In this document: positions 21,345 through 34,142 of the stretch, in pieces | Numbering within the stretch: position 1 is the first letter of the stretch | Layout of the letters: every line of letters begins with the position of its first letter | Assembly: GCA_025617375.2 (NCBI GenBank) | Contig: JAMYGW020000005.1 | Coordinates: 2,232,001 to 2,296,000, forward strand | Direction of reading: 5' to 3' | Length of the DNA stretch: 64,000 nt | Source of the DNA: Acarospora socialis | Taxonomy: Eukaryota; Ascomycota; Lecanoromycetes; Acarosporales; Acarosporaceae | Translations under genes and position numbers: made by a program | The notes under the pieces: generated by a model | What the model saw: the letters and a program-made list of their open reading frames with translations, nothing else | Told to the model about the DNA's origin: nothing | Database searches by the model: none

Positions 21345-21500
21345 CCAGTCCAGATGGCCGAGAGGGTGAACTTCTTCGATTGTAACTTAGTTACGATCGT
21401 CTGATTATGGCAGCTCGTGATGGACAATTTGGGCATTGAACGCTTCGGGTAACTTTGCCGGTCTCTCAAATGATTAGTACTAAATAATCACATTTCATTT
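21345..21500 (+). repeat. tRNA-like repeat, copy 3
   Basis: It begins GTCCAGATGGCCGAGAGGG, the closest of the set to a tRNA A box. GATTATGGCAGCTCGTGATGG and TTGGGCATTGAACGC follow, and the same tail TGATTAGTACTAAATAATCAC ends it as in copy 1 (a few bases differ). Confidence 0.5.
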
Positions 21501-21638
21501 TTGCCTTCACTCCGGGGAAGTCGATAATACTAACAGCAGTCAGGTCTTCTCTTTTCATTCTCGTTAGGTTTCAAATGTGAAGCTGGCCGAATTCTTCCTC
21601 CTTTATTGACTCCTCAAGCTCTACTTTTCGAAAATGGA

Positions 21639-21790
21639 CCACTTCAGAATGGCGAGTGGCAAACTCTATTCAGCAATCATATCTGATTATTGCTTGATCA
21701 TGGCCGTTCGCGATGGCAACTTGGGCATTGGATCGTCGTGGGCTAACTTTGCTGGTCTCCCTTTTGATTAGCTCCAAAGGATCACCTTTC
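21639..21790 (+). repeat. tRNA-like repeat, copy 4
   Basis: It begins CCACTTCAGAATGGCGAGTGG and continues with TGATCATGGCCGTTCGCGATGG, TTGGGCATTGGATCG and a tail TTGATTAGCTCCAAAGGATC. The order of blocks matches copies 1 and 3. Confidence 0.45.
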
Positions 21791-22423
21791 GATTGATAGT
21801 TCTCCATCTGGTATACATTTGGAGCTGGCTTTGAGCGACGCAGCTTTTCAACTTCCCCGTTTCGTTACATTCGAGGTCGACGAACCTAGGCATGGAGCGA
21901 AAGCGTCGCTAACTTTACAGGTCTTTGACATTAAGTTGACTTGTTTGGATTTTCCATATGATGGGACACCAGCTCTCAGCGACGCATTGCCTGGATGGCT
22001 TCCATGCTTCCCGCTGTACATATCTCTGACTTAGAACATGTGTGAAGTGGGTGTAAACAGCATGGTCTCCTAATCTAGTCTGAATTATCTGAGGTGTTCT
22101 CTGGACATCTAATGCCTTCTCTCACTGGTTAACAATTCGCCTGTACGAGTGTTACTTGGCTGGGGCATCGTGAACTTCCACCAAGGAGCAACCTCAAGAT
22201 ATTCACCAACCTCTTAGAGTTTTTGTGGGCAGCGAATACCAGTGAATATTGTGTTTGTGTTTTCGACGCCCAAAACAAAGTCGACTTCTTTCTACTCAAC
22301 ATTTGTGGAATACACCGGCTCCACTCCTTTGCAGTAGAAGTTTTCGAGACGTCTTCTTTTACCTCTGTACTTTCTCCGTTTGCGTGTGTCCACTGTATAA
22401 GTGGATGCGTTCTGTACCGAGTT

Positions 22424-24593
22424 ATGGCTACTCAATCAGCAGATGATGTTTTTGCGGACTCCTCTTCCGCATCCGAGGACTGCGAGTCTCTGATTCTCCC
22501 CGACCTACCAATCAGCATCGGCGCTGCATCCTACGAAAAGTATCTTCAGGGCTGCGTCGAAAGCAATCTGGGTAGACCTCACCTAGTGACGCCTGAGTTG
22601 GTCAACGCGTCCTATTTTGGATGGCTCTCAGACATTGAGGATGCCGTAGAGGACCAGGTTCGAACAGTCTTTGGTGAAGTAAGTCAACTCAGCCTCTAGC
22701 TAGCAGAGAGCTTTTACTGATTTATATATTCAGAGACATAGTGCCGGTGCTTTCAGACTCTGGTGTGAGAATGAATGTAGAAAGGCGGGTTACGCAACTC
22801 GTTACGGCTTCAAACAACTCGGTCTTGGGAAATGGGCAATCGTTGTGGGATCGCCTCTTCCTAGTACGACAAGAGATGAACAAGTTTTCCGAATGCCATC
22901 CAAGCGATCGACTTCAAGGCTACCGAAGCGGATAGCGACGACAAACTATATTTACGATACATTTTGCGGAAAAGTTTTCATCTTACCTGCCTTCTTCAAG
23001 CGGCCTCTTTGGTCGGTCAAATTCGAAGAGTTTCGCGATGCTTTCAAAAGTATAAACTCACAATTCGAAGGCTCTGGCATCTTGAGTCAGCAGAGGATCT
23101 GGAGGGTCTTTAGAGCGTTTGTCGAGATAGCATTCGCCTTTGCGGCACCGGAGACGATCGAAATTGCGCTTAGACAAGTGAGAATTTCTGCCCCTTTCAA
23201 GACAGGATACTCGACGACTTACTTGAGTCAAACTTGCAGGCCCGAGTATGCAGCATAATGGACGGTTGTTTGGACTTCGATACTCTGACTCATCCTTCTA
23301 CTGGAGAGCCCCTCACGAAGTGGAATTTCGACATGATATTGCTACCCCATTGTATCCGCTATAGCCAGCTGCCGCCCCAGTACGATGAGTTCTGCAGAGC
23401 GACCCAGGCTATAAATCAGTACTTCCTGATATCAGAGCATTTGATGGCCGAGGCGTGGACAGCGGTCTTCAATTGTAGGGTTGAGCTCGGGAACATGCCA
23501 CGTAAAGCCGCAGACCTTGCAATCGCAAGCGTAAGTTTTCCCAGCTGTCAGACTAGGTGTTATTGATCTTTCACTTAATAGTTCAACCATGTTCCAGAAC
23601 ACTACGTTGTCATCATCGGTTCCAATGTGTTTCATTAGCAGCTAACATCATGATAGGCGTTCTCGCCTTACGCTAAGCTCTACTGGGATGCCGCCGCAAG
23701 AATCGATGCCAAATCGCCGCCAACCTTGCAGAAACGACCAGCCATCGGCGAATATGACAGCTTGTTCGACTTTATTTATCCAACGTATCCGGCAAATAGA
23801 ATGTTAGCCGTTGACAAAGCGGGCGACGGTCTTGTTGTCCCATTGAGTCCGCCGCCTTGGTGTCTACGCCCAGCCGGAGAAGAATTTGCAAGCTTTACCA
23901 TGTTTATCGAATGGCTGAATCCCGGGATAACTCGCGAGCAAGTAGTAAGTGCCTGGACAGGTCTTGGTTGGGAGGGCAGAGGAATCAACAACCATACTTC
24001 GTGGGCGCGTCTAGAGGTAACAATGTCAACCCAATCACTCTTTGAAAGGTAATCTAATGAGTTGTGATTACAGACGTTTGGATCATTTGCGACTTCACAC
24101 TGGGACTCTGCTATTGTTGAATTGGACAAGAAAGCTTTAGAACAGGAAAAAGAGTTACGCAGCAAGCTCGCAGAGATGAGCAGTACCCCTGGCCCAACGG
24201 TGCTTCGTACCAGCCAGTTGCAGCCTCTACCCATAGAGCGTACCAAAACCGGATGGCAACCGTCTCAGGTACGTGCACAGCATCATCACAAGGGTCCTCT
24301 TGTCTACTGACAGCCGGCGATCTCCCTATAGGGCCACCGTCAACTGTACCTTCTGCAAACACCAACGCCTGCGCGCGCCAGCACCCCTCGCCGCTCCTCG
24401 GCGCCTGGTCCGACTACCAGATCGGTACCCATCCCTTCTGGACACCTTTATACTCGCCGCTAACTAAACACGACAGAAGTCCCTCTTCACACAACTGCAG
24501 GACCCCAACTCGCCGCTGCGTGGTCATGGTGAGGCAGCCCTGCGTCGTCATCCGCCAGTGGGCCAGCGTTTGAGCTTAACGAAGCCCGCCTAG
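22424..24593 (+). CDS. Protein of unknown family, 584 residues, seven exons
   Basis: Exons 22424-22678, 22734-23177, 23240-23530, 23657-24016, 24074-24268, 24332-24424 and 24477-24593 join in one frame with GT-AG introns, and all six introns lie in phase 0. The start ATG opens MATQSADDVFADSSSASEDC. The body is a mixed, partly helical protein with several Trp and Cys (RLWCENECRKAG, LGKWAIVVGSP, FFKRPLWSVKFEEFRDAF, PPWCLRPAGEEFASF), then a short charged helix (DKKALEQEKELRSKL) and a Pro/Arg-rich tail ending SLTKPA. No signal peptide, membrane helix or known catalytic motif is visible. The consistency of the splice phases makes a real gene likely. I do not recognise the family. Confidence 0.7.
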
Positions 24594-27500
24594 GAATGCT
24601 TCACCTCACCCCCATAGGTGATTCAAACGGCGCTGGTGCTCGGGTTGGCACCTGGTGTTTGATGCCGCTGTACGCTTGGGGTTGTATGGGGGGTAGATTG
24701 GATTAATTGACTTGTGCGGTAGTGGGCTTGATGTACTACTGTACGATGATGAAGGTCCTCTAGCACACCATGAATGGAGTTACTCTTGTTCTGAAACTAT
24801 GCGTCGGCTGCTGATGTAGATGTGGTGTCAAGCCCCAGCGCGTTGCTCTGTGCTGAATACTGACGTGCGCTTCGTATCTTGAGGGGGACCCCCCTCCCGT
24901 CCCATCGTCCTTCTTCCCATCTTATTCTGTAGTTACTTGGAACATGCATCAATATATGAGGAGGCGGCGACGGAGCGATCTGGGGCGAATGCGCTCACCG
25001 GTCGGCGACGGCGGCGGCAAGGGGCACGAATCAGTTCCGACATTTGCGAGCCGGAGGGAGGAGAGCTCCGGGCAAGCCAGGCACGGGTGGGGCGTGGTGG
25101 CAGAGGTCGACGACGAGGTGGTTGTGGTGGGGGCACCAGATGATACCCCGGCACCACTGCCGGTCGAGGTTTGCGCCCTGAGACTCAGCGACAATATGAT
25201 CGTGCCGGGAGCATCCTTGAAGGGGCAGAGGTGGGAGGAGACGTTCCCAACGGAGGTATCTTGGCCGTGGTGAGCCAGGTACGCTACGTGGTCGATGTGT
25301 TACCCGGGGGTGGTGTTGCCGGTAGCCCTCCGTCTTCCTATCGCCGTGTTGGAGTAACGTTTATGTACGCAATATCCATTATTGTTGAGGGAGGTCGTGG
25401 CGACTTAGCAGCCCATCAACGAATAGATTTCATATTTGCTGTCATCGAGCCGATTCTGTACCATCTGCTGTGACCATGCCCGCCCGAGCTTCAGAAGGTA
25501 GTCGTTGGTGGGGGATCCGCCGTGATAAGGTTGAGGGGCCGCCATCTCTTAATCTGGTCTAAACCCAGAAGATGTATCCATCCATATAGAAACAATGTAT
25601 CCGTTCGTGTAACTGATCCAAACCCCAGAGGTAGTGTTTTGGTCCGTGTCGCTGGTCTAAACCCAGATGTCTGTTTGATTGTAAAGAAACCACACAAATC
25701 CTCAACCGACAGGCCCTGTGCTTCTGATAAAGCTGTTGAAAGTTTATATAACACTGATAATGCTGAAAGAATTTGTGAGAGTAGAACTCAAGAAAGGCGT
25801 TTGCCTTTTGATATTCAGAGTACTGGGCAGATATCATACTGGGGCAAAACTACCTTCTTGGCCATCGGCATGATATGTTCTAATTAAACAGTCACGTTTC
25901 CCTCGTCCGTATCAGGTTCTAAGTTGGTTGTCAAGCATGCACCGGCGATCATCGCCCTCCTTCTATCAACTGGTCCTTGAACGTTGACTCAACCTTCCAC
26001 AGTCAAGCTAGGGCATGCTAGCACGATGAAGCAGGAGGCTATCGAACGCATTTGAATCCTATCGAGGAGAACACTGTACATACCGCTGACAGCTCTGTCG
26101 ATTCCAACGGCTCAACCAAGCCTTGACTTCCTCTCCGTACCACGCCGCGTCACGCACAGACGGCCTTTGGACCTCTGTCTTACCCTGACTTCGTGTTGAT
26201 GAAAGCTTACAACGGAGGAATACGAATACCTTGCAACAGGGGTTAAGAAGGAAGAGTGGGAAAGGGTGGGCAATGCCCGCAAGGGACGAATAGGAGCAGG
26301 CTAGGGCTTGACCAGCCGCTACCGGAAAAATATCACGCTCTTCGGAATTCTTTGAGAGGTAACGTCATTGTGTAAACACAAGCCCAGCGTAATCGAGTTC
26401 ATGTTGCGAGTGTTCACTCGTACCTTAATCAAGTCGTGCAAGAAGCTGGCTACGGGCTTGCTACCTCAAACAGAGGTTATTGGAGGCCAGAAATGGCGTC
26501 AGGCACCTACCAGGAAATGGATTCCACAAGCTAAAGCGGCCTGCCAAAAAGACGTAGGTAGATGAGAGACCGAACAATGACAGGCAACCATCATCTTGAA
26601 GCAATACCCCCTTCAACCATGATGCCCACCTACAAAAGCGCATCCCATGCCAGGTCCCCTTCGTTCGCACAACGTACGGAGTATATCTACGAAGGCAGAG
26701 CGAATAAACGGTAGTACTTTGTACGAGATCTCCTTTCTAGGAGCACGACTCAATACCCCGTGTCTCTCACCCTAAGATCGAAATAGCCATAACCCACAAA
26801 CCCAGACACCAATACCCACTTGGTTACACAGTAGTACCTTACCTGCCTATACCTCATCCCCGCATGCACCCCACACCTCAACCGGCTCAGATCGTCACCA
26901 ATCCCCAGTCCCACCCATCTATCATTCCATCCCATACGATCGGTCCATTACTGTTCACCCAACCAGATCGAACCAGCAGCACATGGCACCAGATGTCGTC
27001 ACACCACGCACCGTGCGCCATGCACTTGCATGTAGGTGCCTTGAACGCACGCCTCGCACAGACAGGCATCTGACCTGTCCTGTTCTGGCACTTGCTACTC
27101 GCTCGCTTATAGCTGAAAGTAAGGTACCGAGCTTTTGGTTTTCGATCCTGCGGGTCCGGGGTTGGGGACCGGGATTAGTGCACTTTATTGGAGCTAAGGT
27201 ACAAATAGTACCTAATGCTGTCTGATATACAGTATGTGTAGGTCGGGACTTTCCCAAATGCGAGGTGTTCCTGAAGTAGGGCGGGGCTTTTACGAGGTAG
27301 GGGCGTTACTCCATGCGGGTGTGGTCATGGAGGGGACTGGGGCTTGCGGGTGGGGCCATCTCCGGAGGACTGGCATTACTACGGCACTCGAGCGTTGCAG
27401 GAATGGACAAGGATTTGGACTTGAGAGATGCGTGGATACCAGGGTTAAGAGGCTACCAAGCCATCATGGCTGTTGTTCGATGCTGTTAACCACAGTATAG

Positions 27501-27778
27501 CGTTTGGATCGGTACGGAAAAATTGTAGAGGTATATACGGGTATAGATTGGAAATATGTACATCGGACAAAAGGGTATACATGCTGAGACGGAGCCGCCA
27601 AACCTCCCGAACATGGCAATATGCAAAGCTTGCCACGCCGCCCCCCGCCGAGAAATTACACTTATGTTGTCAAGTAGGACTATAATCTTTTCACTCGTGA
27701 GGAGCCGTCATACTAGGCGGCGTACGGTTGGAGCTATCCACCATCATAGCTTTGGGGCCGTCCAGGGTCGTAGCGTCG
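24594..27778. other. Long gene-poor stretch
   Basis: More than 3 kb without a convincing gene. The Arg/Gly-rich open frames around 24937-25273 occur on both strands and look compositional. Near 25555-25665 the motif GGTCTAAACCCAGA occurs twice with a variant (GATCCAAACCCCAGA) between them. Confidence 0.4.
25556..25670. repeat. Short interspersed direct repeats (GGTCTAAACCCAGA)
   Basis: Three related blocks at roughly 25556, 25616 and 25653 share the core TCTAAACCCAGA or TCCAAACCCCAGA at spacings of about 60 and 37 bases. No function can be assigned. Confidence 0.5.
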
Positions 27779-29304
27779 TCACTTCCCGAATTTCAGACGA
27801 GTTTTCGAAGAGTTTGGCAGGACTTCAGTCGTGGGGTACGTCCTCATCGGGTAGGTGCTGACCGGAGACGGACTGACGTGAAAGTGGTTGTTGGCGTGAA
27901 GGCCGAGGGCGCTGGTCCGGTCTCGCTCGTCGAAGGGCCCGGTCGTTTGAAAGCCGAGTTCGACCGTGTTTTCGCGCAGGATGCCTTCCTGGCTTTCTTT
28001 GCTTTGTAGGGTTTTCGCCCCTTCGCTCCCGGGATCGGAAGAGACCCGTGTGCCTGTGGAGATGTGCGGGAGGCCGGGCGAGAAGTTGGAAAAACCGGAC
28101 CGTCCGCGGCCGCTTCTGCCTTTGAACGGGGCGGGAAGCAGTGCGCTGAGGACGGGAAGGGAGGCGGCCGTGACACCGAAGGTCAGCTCCACGAGGACCC
28201 AGGTGACGAGGCCGCTATAGTTGTCTGTGCTTTCTTGTTAACGTCTCGGGCTGTTCGCCATGGTGTCGAGCTAGAGCCGGAGAGAGATGGTGGGAAAGAG
28301 CATATGGCGGACATACATGTAGGGTCAGTCACTACACGTAGCTCGGTGACTTGTCGCATCACGGCGGCGATGCAGGACACGGCTCCGATGGAAAAGACAA
28401 AGTAGAGACGGATTTTCGTCACGCGATCCATCTTCACCCGCCAGACTACAATGAGCGGAACGGACAGGAGGCAGAAGTCCATGATGATGTGGATGACGTT
28501 GTACATAATCTCCAACTGAATTAATTGGCGGAGGGAGTAACAATTTGCTGGGTCGGTGAGCTTCCCGGCAGCCATGAGGTCGAAAGTGGCGCGAGGCGGT
28601 TTGCAGTTGAAGGTGTTCGAAATAACTGCGGCGGGAGTGTAAATGATAAGCAGACCGAGAAAGGTCCGATGTGCGATCATCCATCTTTTCGAAGTAAGGC
28701 CGGTTATGCGCATGTTGAAACACGTGATGGACATTTTGATGAACCCAGCTGCGAGAAGGAACACCATCAGATTGACCATGCCGAGCTGATGATATTAATT
28801 AGCCGCATGTATGTCCCGATTTACATCCGCGATCCGCGTACCAATTTGTAGAGGTAATACTCATGGTACGTCACATCATAAAGGTGTTTCCCCCCTCCTC
28901 CAACCCGGATTATCACGATCTGGAGCACCGGCCAGGTGACCGCGAAGAACTGTAAAAACAACTGGTCAACCCACGCAATGGATTGTTTTGCCTGAGTTGC
29001 CTACCACTCCAGGAATGATGAGCCAATCATCCCAACCCCATATCAAGCGTGGCCTGAAGTATCGAAGACATAAACGGGTGACTGTGATGATAATCATGAT
29101 GGCAATGGACACGGACAAGCCCACGGTCATACTGGGGCCCCTAGTTTCGAAATGGTACTGGTCTGGACGGGGACGAGGAGGGTTCACTATCACACCCTTA
29201 TGCGGATCCAATTTGAACAGGCCCAAGGCGCGCAGCATACCTCTGGCAATCCAGTAGTCATCTTGTGTTTTGGGCGGTTGCCCAAGGAAAGCAGAGCCCT
29301 CCAT
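27779..29304 (-). CDS. PTH11-like / fungal rhodopsin-type seven-helix membrane protein
   Basis: Four exons, 29005-29304, 28842-28949, 28317-28785 and 27779-28224, join in frame to 440 residues. The N-terminus is extracellular-like, and then TM1 appears (SMTVGLSVSIAIMIIITVTR). Next come the family motif RYFRPRLIWGWDDWLII, a GGGGKHLYDVTYHEYYLYKL loop, KMSITCFNMRITG, IIMDFCLLSVPLIVVWRVKM, YFVFSIGAVSCIAAVMRQ and a helix ending ELTFGVTAASLPVLSALL. About 120 Ser/Pro-rich residues form a cytosolic tail. This is the fungal 'rhodopsin' integral membrane domain found in PTH11-type receptors. The N-terminal CFEM cysteine domain seen in some relatives is absent. The ligand is unknown. Confidence 0.85.
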
Positions 29305-30831
29305 CTTCGATGAGTTTGTGAATGCACCAACTGGAGGTTACTGATCAGTTCTCGCAGATGGAGACGACGATGGAGACCTTGGCCAGGACAGAGTAATAAC
29401 AAGGAGAAAAGCGCTATTGGTTTTCACCACGAACGAAGGGAAACAACATGAGAGATGGTCACTTTAACAGTCATGGCTCTCCGTATGAGAGGGGCATGGG
29501 AAGGAGAATTCTCATGTGCCATGATCCGATATCATGCCTGGAAATAAGGAAATCTTGCTAAGGAAAATGTACTATACTCGTGCCTCGCCGGGGCTGTCTA
29601 GCGGGACGAAGCCGCCAAGGTACGAGGTAGCGTTATGGGATCGGAGAGATACCTTATCTTGGTAGGCCGTAGGCACAAAATAATGTGGCATTGGCGTGCA
29701 TTTGAACTGTGCTGGCGTTGGATCAGTACAGGCGACCGAATGGGAGTGGCTATGATCCTTTTGGCTCGTGCACCGTCGTTCCCGGCCCGGGCTTGCGGCC
29801 ACGAGTGGGATCGTACCTTAAGGATGCTGGACCCATCGTTGCGTAAGAATTATTATCAAGATCTTGTTTTAAGCTCGAAGTGGCCCTCTCGCTTGCTGTA
29901 CTATCAGGAAGGTGGTGGTTTGACAGCCACAAATGCCCTTTTTCAACTTAGGACCAAGGCATATTGGTTCACCCCTCAGTTCACCTCTCATCCGGTGCTA
30001 CCGGTACCTTGTCATCATCGGTTGGTAGTACGGAGTATTGGTCCCATTACTACGGACCCCGTCGTGGGAAAGACGATGGTGAGGGAGAGATATTGGCCCA
30101 CTCGCGTACCTGGCCGTCTTCCCCACAGAGCACTATGAAAGCACTATCGACGCCGCTGCATCGGGGAAATAGAACTAAGGTACCATCGTTGGAAGGATTC
30201 CATGTACGTTGTATATGTGTACAGATTAGTCGTACATAAGATGTGGTGGTGTTGAGTTGAGCCCGCGGTAGGTGCGCTTATATATCTCGTCCAGCCTCCA
30301 ACAACAACGCCTTCTGCCACCGCGGGAACGTCCCCGTTATTATTGTCATTAGCAATCACCAAATCGACCATGTACTCAGTCTCAAAGCGAGCAATCAGGC
30401 GCAATCGCTTACAACTAGAACGAAAGACGCCCTTGTCTCTGCAGCTTTGCGTACCATGGTGTCTTGAGCGGACCGCATATTCCCTGCATTCGGAGCGGAC
30501 TGGTTTTACACAGGTCATGCTCAGCGCCAGTGTTTACTCCGCTCAGCTGTGAACCAGAGATTACTTTTTATAGTTTTAATAATAGTGTCCATAGTTTCTC
30601 TATGTCCCAGATGTTGCTTGAAGGATTTCCCCAGACTTAATGCTCTAGTCTTTCCTTTCTGGTTGCTTTGTTCGTCACAGTCAGTCTTCCGTGACAACCG
30701 GTCTTTGGAGACCTGTTTTTCGGTCCTTTAGCTGAGACTTGTAACTCCAAGATCGACCAGATTGCAATTAACTTCATACCAGACCGATTGGAGTTTCAGC
30801 CATCCGTGACAGATAAGACCAATCGGACAAG
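29305..30831. other. Intergenic stretch, nothing recognised
   Basis: About 1.5 kb between the receptor gene and the secreted hydrolase, upstream of both. Open frames here lack recognisable content. Confidence 0.4.
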
Positions 30832-32147
30832 ATGCGTTCGTGGACTGCTCTACTATTGCCTATCGTTGTCAATGCAGCTGTTGTCTCAACACCAACCAAC
30901 TGCACTGCCGAGAATGCAGTCAGCCCCAAATGCTCCTCTAACGAGGCCCTGCATCGCCGGGACATTTTCTACATTGGTGGCCGCTACGTCTATGATGCTA
31001 CCTTCCAGGGCAACCTCCTGGTCGATCAGATGTACGTCGAGAAATTGACCCCGGCTTCTGGGATCAGTCAGCCATATCCCCTGGTCTTCCTTCACGGGGG
31101 TGGTATTTCCGGCGTGGTGAGGTCCCCCTCGTGTTGTAGCATTACCTGTTTCAATGATGTGCATGCCTTCGCAAGCTGAACTCGATAATTAGACATGGCT
31201 CCAAACGCCGGACAACCGCGAGGGCTGGGCTTCATGGTTCCTTGATCAGGGCTACGCGGTCTACATCGTCGATGAAACCTCGGTCGGTCGAAGCACCCAG
31301 GAGGACTTGGCAGGTTACCCCCTTCGGATTGGGTCAACCGCCGAGATTGCGCAGATTGGATTCACAGCCCCCGAGAAGACCAATTCATATCCTCAGTCCC
31401 AACTTCATACACAATGGCCGGGCGTCAGTCACCTTTTCCATGCTGCCCGCCACTGAAACCCATACTCACCAAATGTAGTCCGGCGTGAGGGGCGACCCAA
31501 TCTTTGACGCGTTCTTTGCCACCTTTATCCCTCTGACGTCGAACACCACTCGCCAGGAACTCTCCATGCGGGCCGACGGCTGCGATCTCCTTAGCCGCAT
31601 CGGTCCGTCCTTCCTCATCAGCCATTCGTTCGGAGCACAATTTGCGACCCTGATCAGCGATCAATGTCCCGACCTGATCGTAGGCAACATCAACGTCGAG
31701 CCAGCCAACACTCCGTTCGAGACCTTCCTTGGAAGCGCGACAAACTCCGGAAGGGCGCCGGCCCGCCCTAATGGTCTAACCAACACCCCCATCACATACG
31801 ATCCACCCGTCACATCACCAAGCGACCTCCAGACCGTCACCGTCGGCGAGGACAGCCCAGCGCTGCACTCCTGCACCCAGCAAGTCGACCCAGCAAGACA
31901 GTTGCCGAACATCGCCAAGGTGCCTTACCTGGCCTTGACGGGAGAAGCTTCCATACACATCACCTCAGACCAGTGCACCATCAACTACCTGAAGCAATGC
32001 GGCGTCAAGCCCGACTGGATCAAGCTCGCCGATATCGGCATCCACGGCAACGGCCACTTTATGTTTCTGGAGAAGAATAACCTTCAGATCGCAGCTGTGG
32101 TGAACACGTGGATCAAGCAGCACAACGGCCGGGGCAAAAGAGTATGA
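30832..32147 (+). CDS. Secreted alpha/beta-hydrolase (esterase-like)
   Basis: Exons 30832-31116, 31193-31423 and 31479-32147 join in phase 0 to 394 residues. The start MRSWTALLLPIVVNAAVVST is a typical signal peptide. The mature part has an oxyanion-hole block (PLVFLHGGGISGV), REGWASWFLDQGYAVYIVDE, the nucleophile elbow SHSFGAQ with its Ser, and late GIHGNGHFMFLEKN, whose His would complete the triad. Several Asn-X-Thr/Ser sites fit secretion. Family knowledge: these fungal enzymes are poorly characterised carboxyl-ester hydrolases. The elbow reads SHSFG rather than GHSFG, which relatives tolerate. No neighbour suggests a pathway. Confidence 0.85.
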
Positions 32148-33581
32148 CCGGTCGGTAAGGTAACGATCTCACAATCACTCCTTTTGTAGATCGCACTTGC
32201 ACGTAGCCCGCAACGATGATGAGATGCCCAGCCCTTGGGCGAGTATGAAGTCATGACTGGTACGAAGTACCGTAACGATAACGCATAACAATACAATGCC
32301 TTGCAGTCCTTAGATCGAGAGCATAACGTGAACCAATTCCGCTACATAGAAGTAGAAATGAGACTTTTCAACTGTCTTATAATGTAATCACTTTCGTCCG
32401 TTGCTCATCCGGTCCGAATTTACACCTGTATTGCCCCAACTCTACGCAATGCACGATGCACAATGTTTGATGGGACGTGAGTACGATGTAGCTCTCAACC
32501 AGCGTTAGCGGAACTCTCAATCCTCCCCACGAGGTCGGTGGCACTATCTAAAATAACTTCCCAAACTTTCCTTGGCTCCGTTTCTACAGACGCCTCGGGA
32601 ACGAGCGCTCTGACCACAACGACCTGTCACATCTCCTCCAGGCGGCGAGTATCACACCGTGCAAGTCTGACCCCCTTTTCTTCGGCAGGGCAGTGATGTA
32701 ATCAAAGAATATGTACCTAAACCAATCCACCATCCTCTCAACATCATGGCGCCACAAGCATACGAATACAGGTCAACAATGCTCTACACTGTTATCGAAC
32801 TCCAAGCATTTAGACCAGCAATGGAATCGTAAAGCCTTCCCCACGTAACAGGCGGAGCTGGAAAGTGGCAGCTGTCTGTGAGATCGGCAGGAGAGTCTTT
32901 CTGGCCCTCGCGGCCACGGCGCTGTTTCCCAGGGCGACGACTCTGGGTATCTCATTGCTGTGGCAGACTGCTCAATCAGACGAGAAGACCTCACTGCTCT
33001 GACATTTGCGGTCGGTGACATTGGAGCTATGAACGCCTATGCGATGGCATAACGCGTCCTTGTCGGCAAGGCGAGCATGACTTGTACACGAGACTGAAAG
33101 AGCTTGTGTGCGAAATTGGTGTTTTTCCGTCCCTCATCAACAACAAGGCATGTGACTCCCATGGCGTTCACTTGATAATGGCGTTGGCGGGTTGCAGGCA
33201 ATGGTTTAGGGTAGGCGGAAATTTGGCGTGCGTGGGGATTTTGAGATTGAGTCCGGTGGGACTTGCTGAGTGAGTATGCAGCTATCTTTAGATGTATGGT
33301 ATCTCGGCTTGAGGACCTGAATTGATATGGGAGAGTATAACTTCTCGATTCAATGGCCTAGAGTGATAACGAGAGTAAGCGATCCGTAGGTGTTCCCGGT
33401 AGTTCTCAAGATATATATCCTCGAGGTAAATGTTTGAGGCTGATACTGCGCTCGACAGCCTATCTCCTTGACGTGGATCTGAGTAACCTTGCTCTGAGGA
33501 CGCCGAGCAATAAGACGCCTGTCAACTCGTGCTGGAGACATTTCCTTTGAGCTCTGGATTACATCAAAGCAAAATGCAAAG

Positions 33582-33645
33582 CTTCAGACGGGCTGTTGAG
33601 CCCACATCCTAATCCTTCGCCCAGCAACCGTCATCTACAAGCTCA
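33582..33645. repeat. Diverged repeat with B-box-like core, copy A
   Basis: GGCTGTTGAGCCCACATCC followed by TAATCCTTCGCCCAGCAACC matches copy B over about 60 bases. The core looks like the T-arm of a tRNA read on the other strand, but no full cloverleaf can be drawn. Confidence 0.45.
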
Positions 33646-34077
33646 GGTAAGTAAGCGTATATAATTCAGAACACTCTACTCAATTGTGAGTCCGTGTCTT
33701 TATCATCTAGGTCGACTGGCATTGTAAGCTCTGGCCGTCTATTCTGGATCAAGATGGGTTCACTCTGGTAGAGCGTCTTCATCTCGTGTGTATTGCATGA
33801 AAAACTGGCTCTCTATATAGTAAGCGTTAGATGTCCCATGCGGATTGTGTCTTCGATAGCTCGGCTATCTGGACGGTTCTGTACGAGTGAGAGGTAGGAG
33901 ACACAACACATATCCGTAAAAGCGGACTAAGGCAGCCAATGACTGTAAGCTCAACCGTCAGCTCCACTTAACGTTCTGCTTACATTTGACAAAACTCGAG
34001 AAAGAGAAGTGGATAGCTGTCCTCGTACACAACGGATATCATTTCCTAAATCTAGGAGGAATATCAAAAAGACGCAA

Positions 34078-34142
34078 AATGGCAAAAAGGTTCGACCGCG
34101 GGTGTTGAACCCACGACCTAATCCTGCGCCCAGAACACGCCG
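34078..34142. repeat. Diverged repeat with B-box-like core, copy B
   Basis: GGGTGTTGAACCCACGACC followed by TAATCCTGCGCCCAGAACAC. On the minus strand the T-arm GTGGG-TTCAACA-CCCGC pairs well and is followed by a run of five T, as in a polymerase III gene end, but the D-arm and acceptor stem are not convincing. Confidence 0.45.

Larger units (their letters stand above)
20453..22423. other. Gene-free stretch holding a tRNA-like repeat array
   Basis: About 2 kb without a recognisable protein gene. It contains the four related repeat copies listed separately, and an antisense tRNA-like block near 21028-21105 with a B-box-like GGGATTCGAACTC on the plus strand. Confidence 0.5.

Noticed and set aside
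24937-25273. Arg/Gly-rich frames suggesting an RGG RNA-binding protein
   Set aside because: Comparable open frames occur on both strands in GC-rich sequence, and no domain or splice structure supports a gene.
34078-34142. Functional tRNA gene on the minus strand
   Set aside because: The T-arm pairs, but the D-arm, anticodon arm and acceptor stem cannot be drawn.
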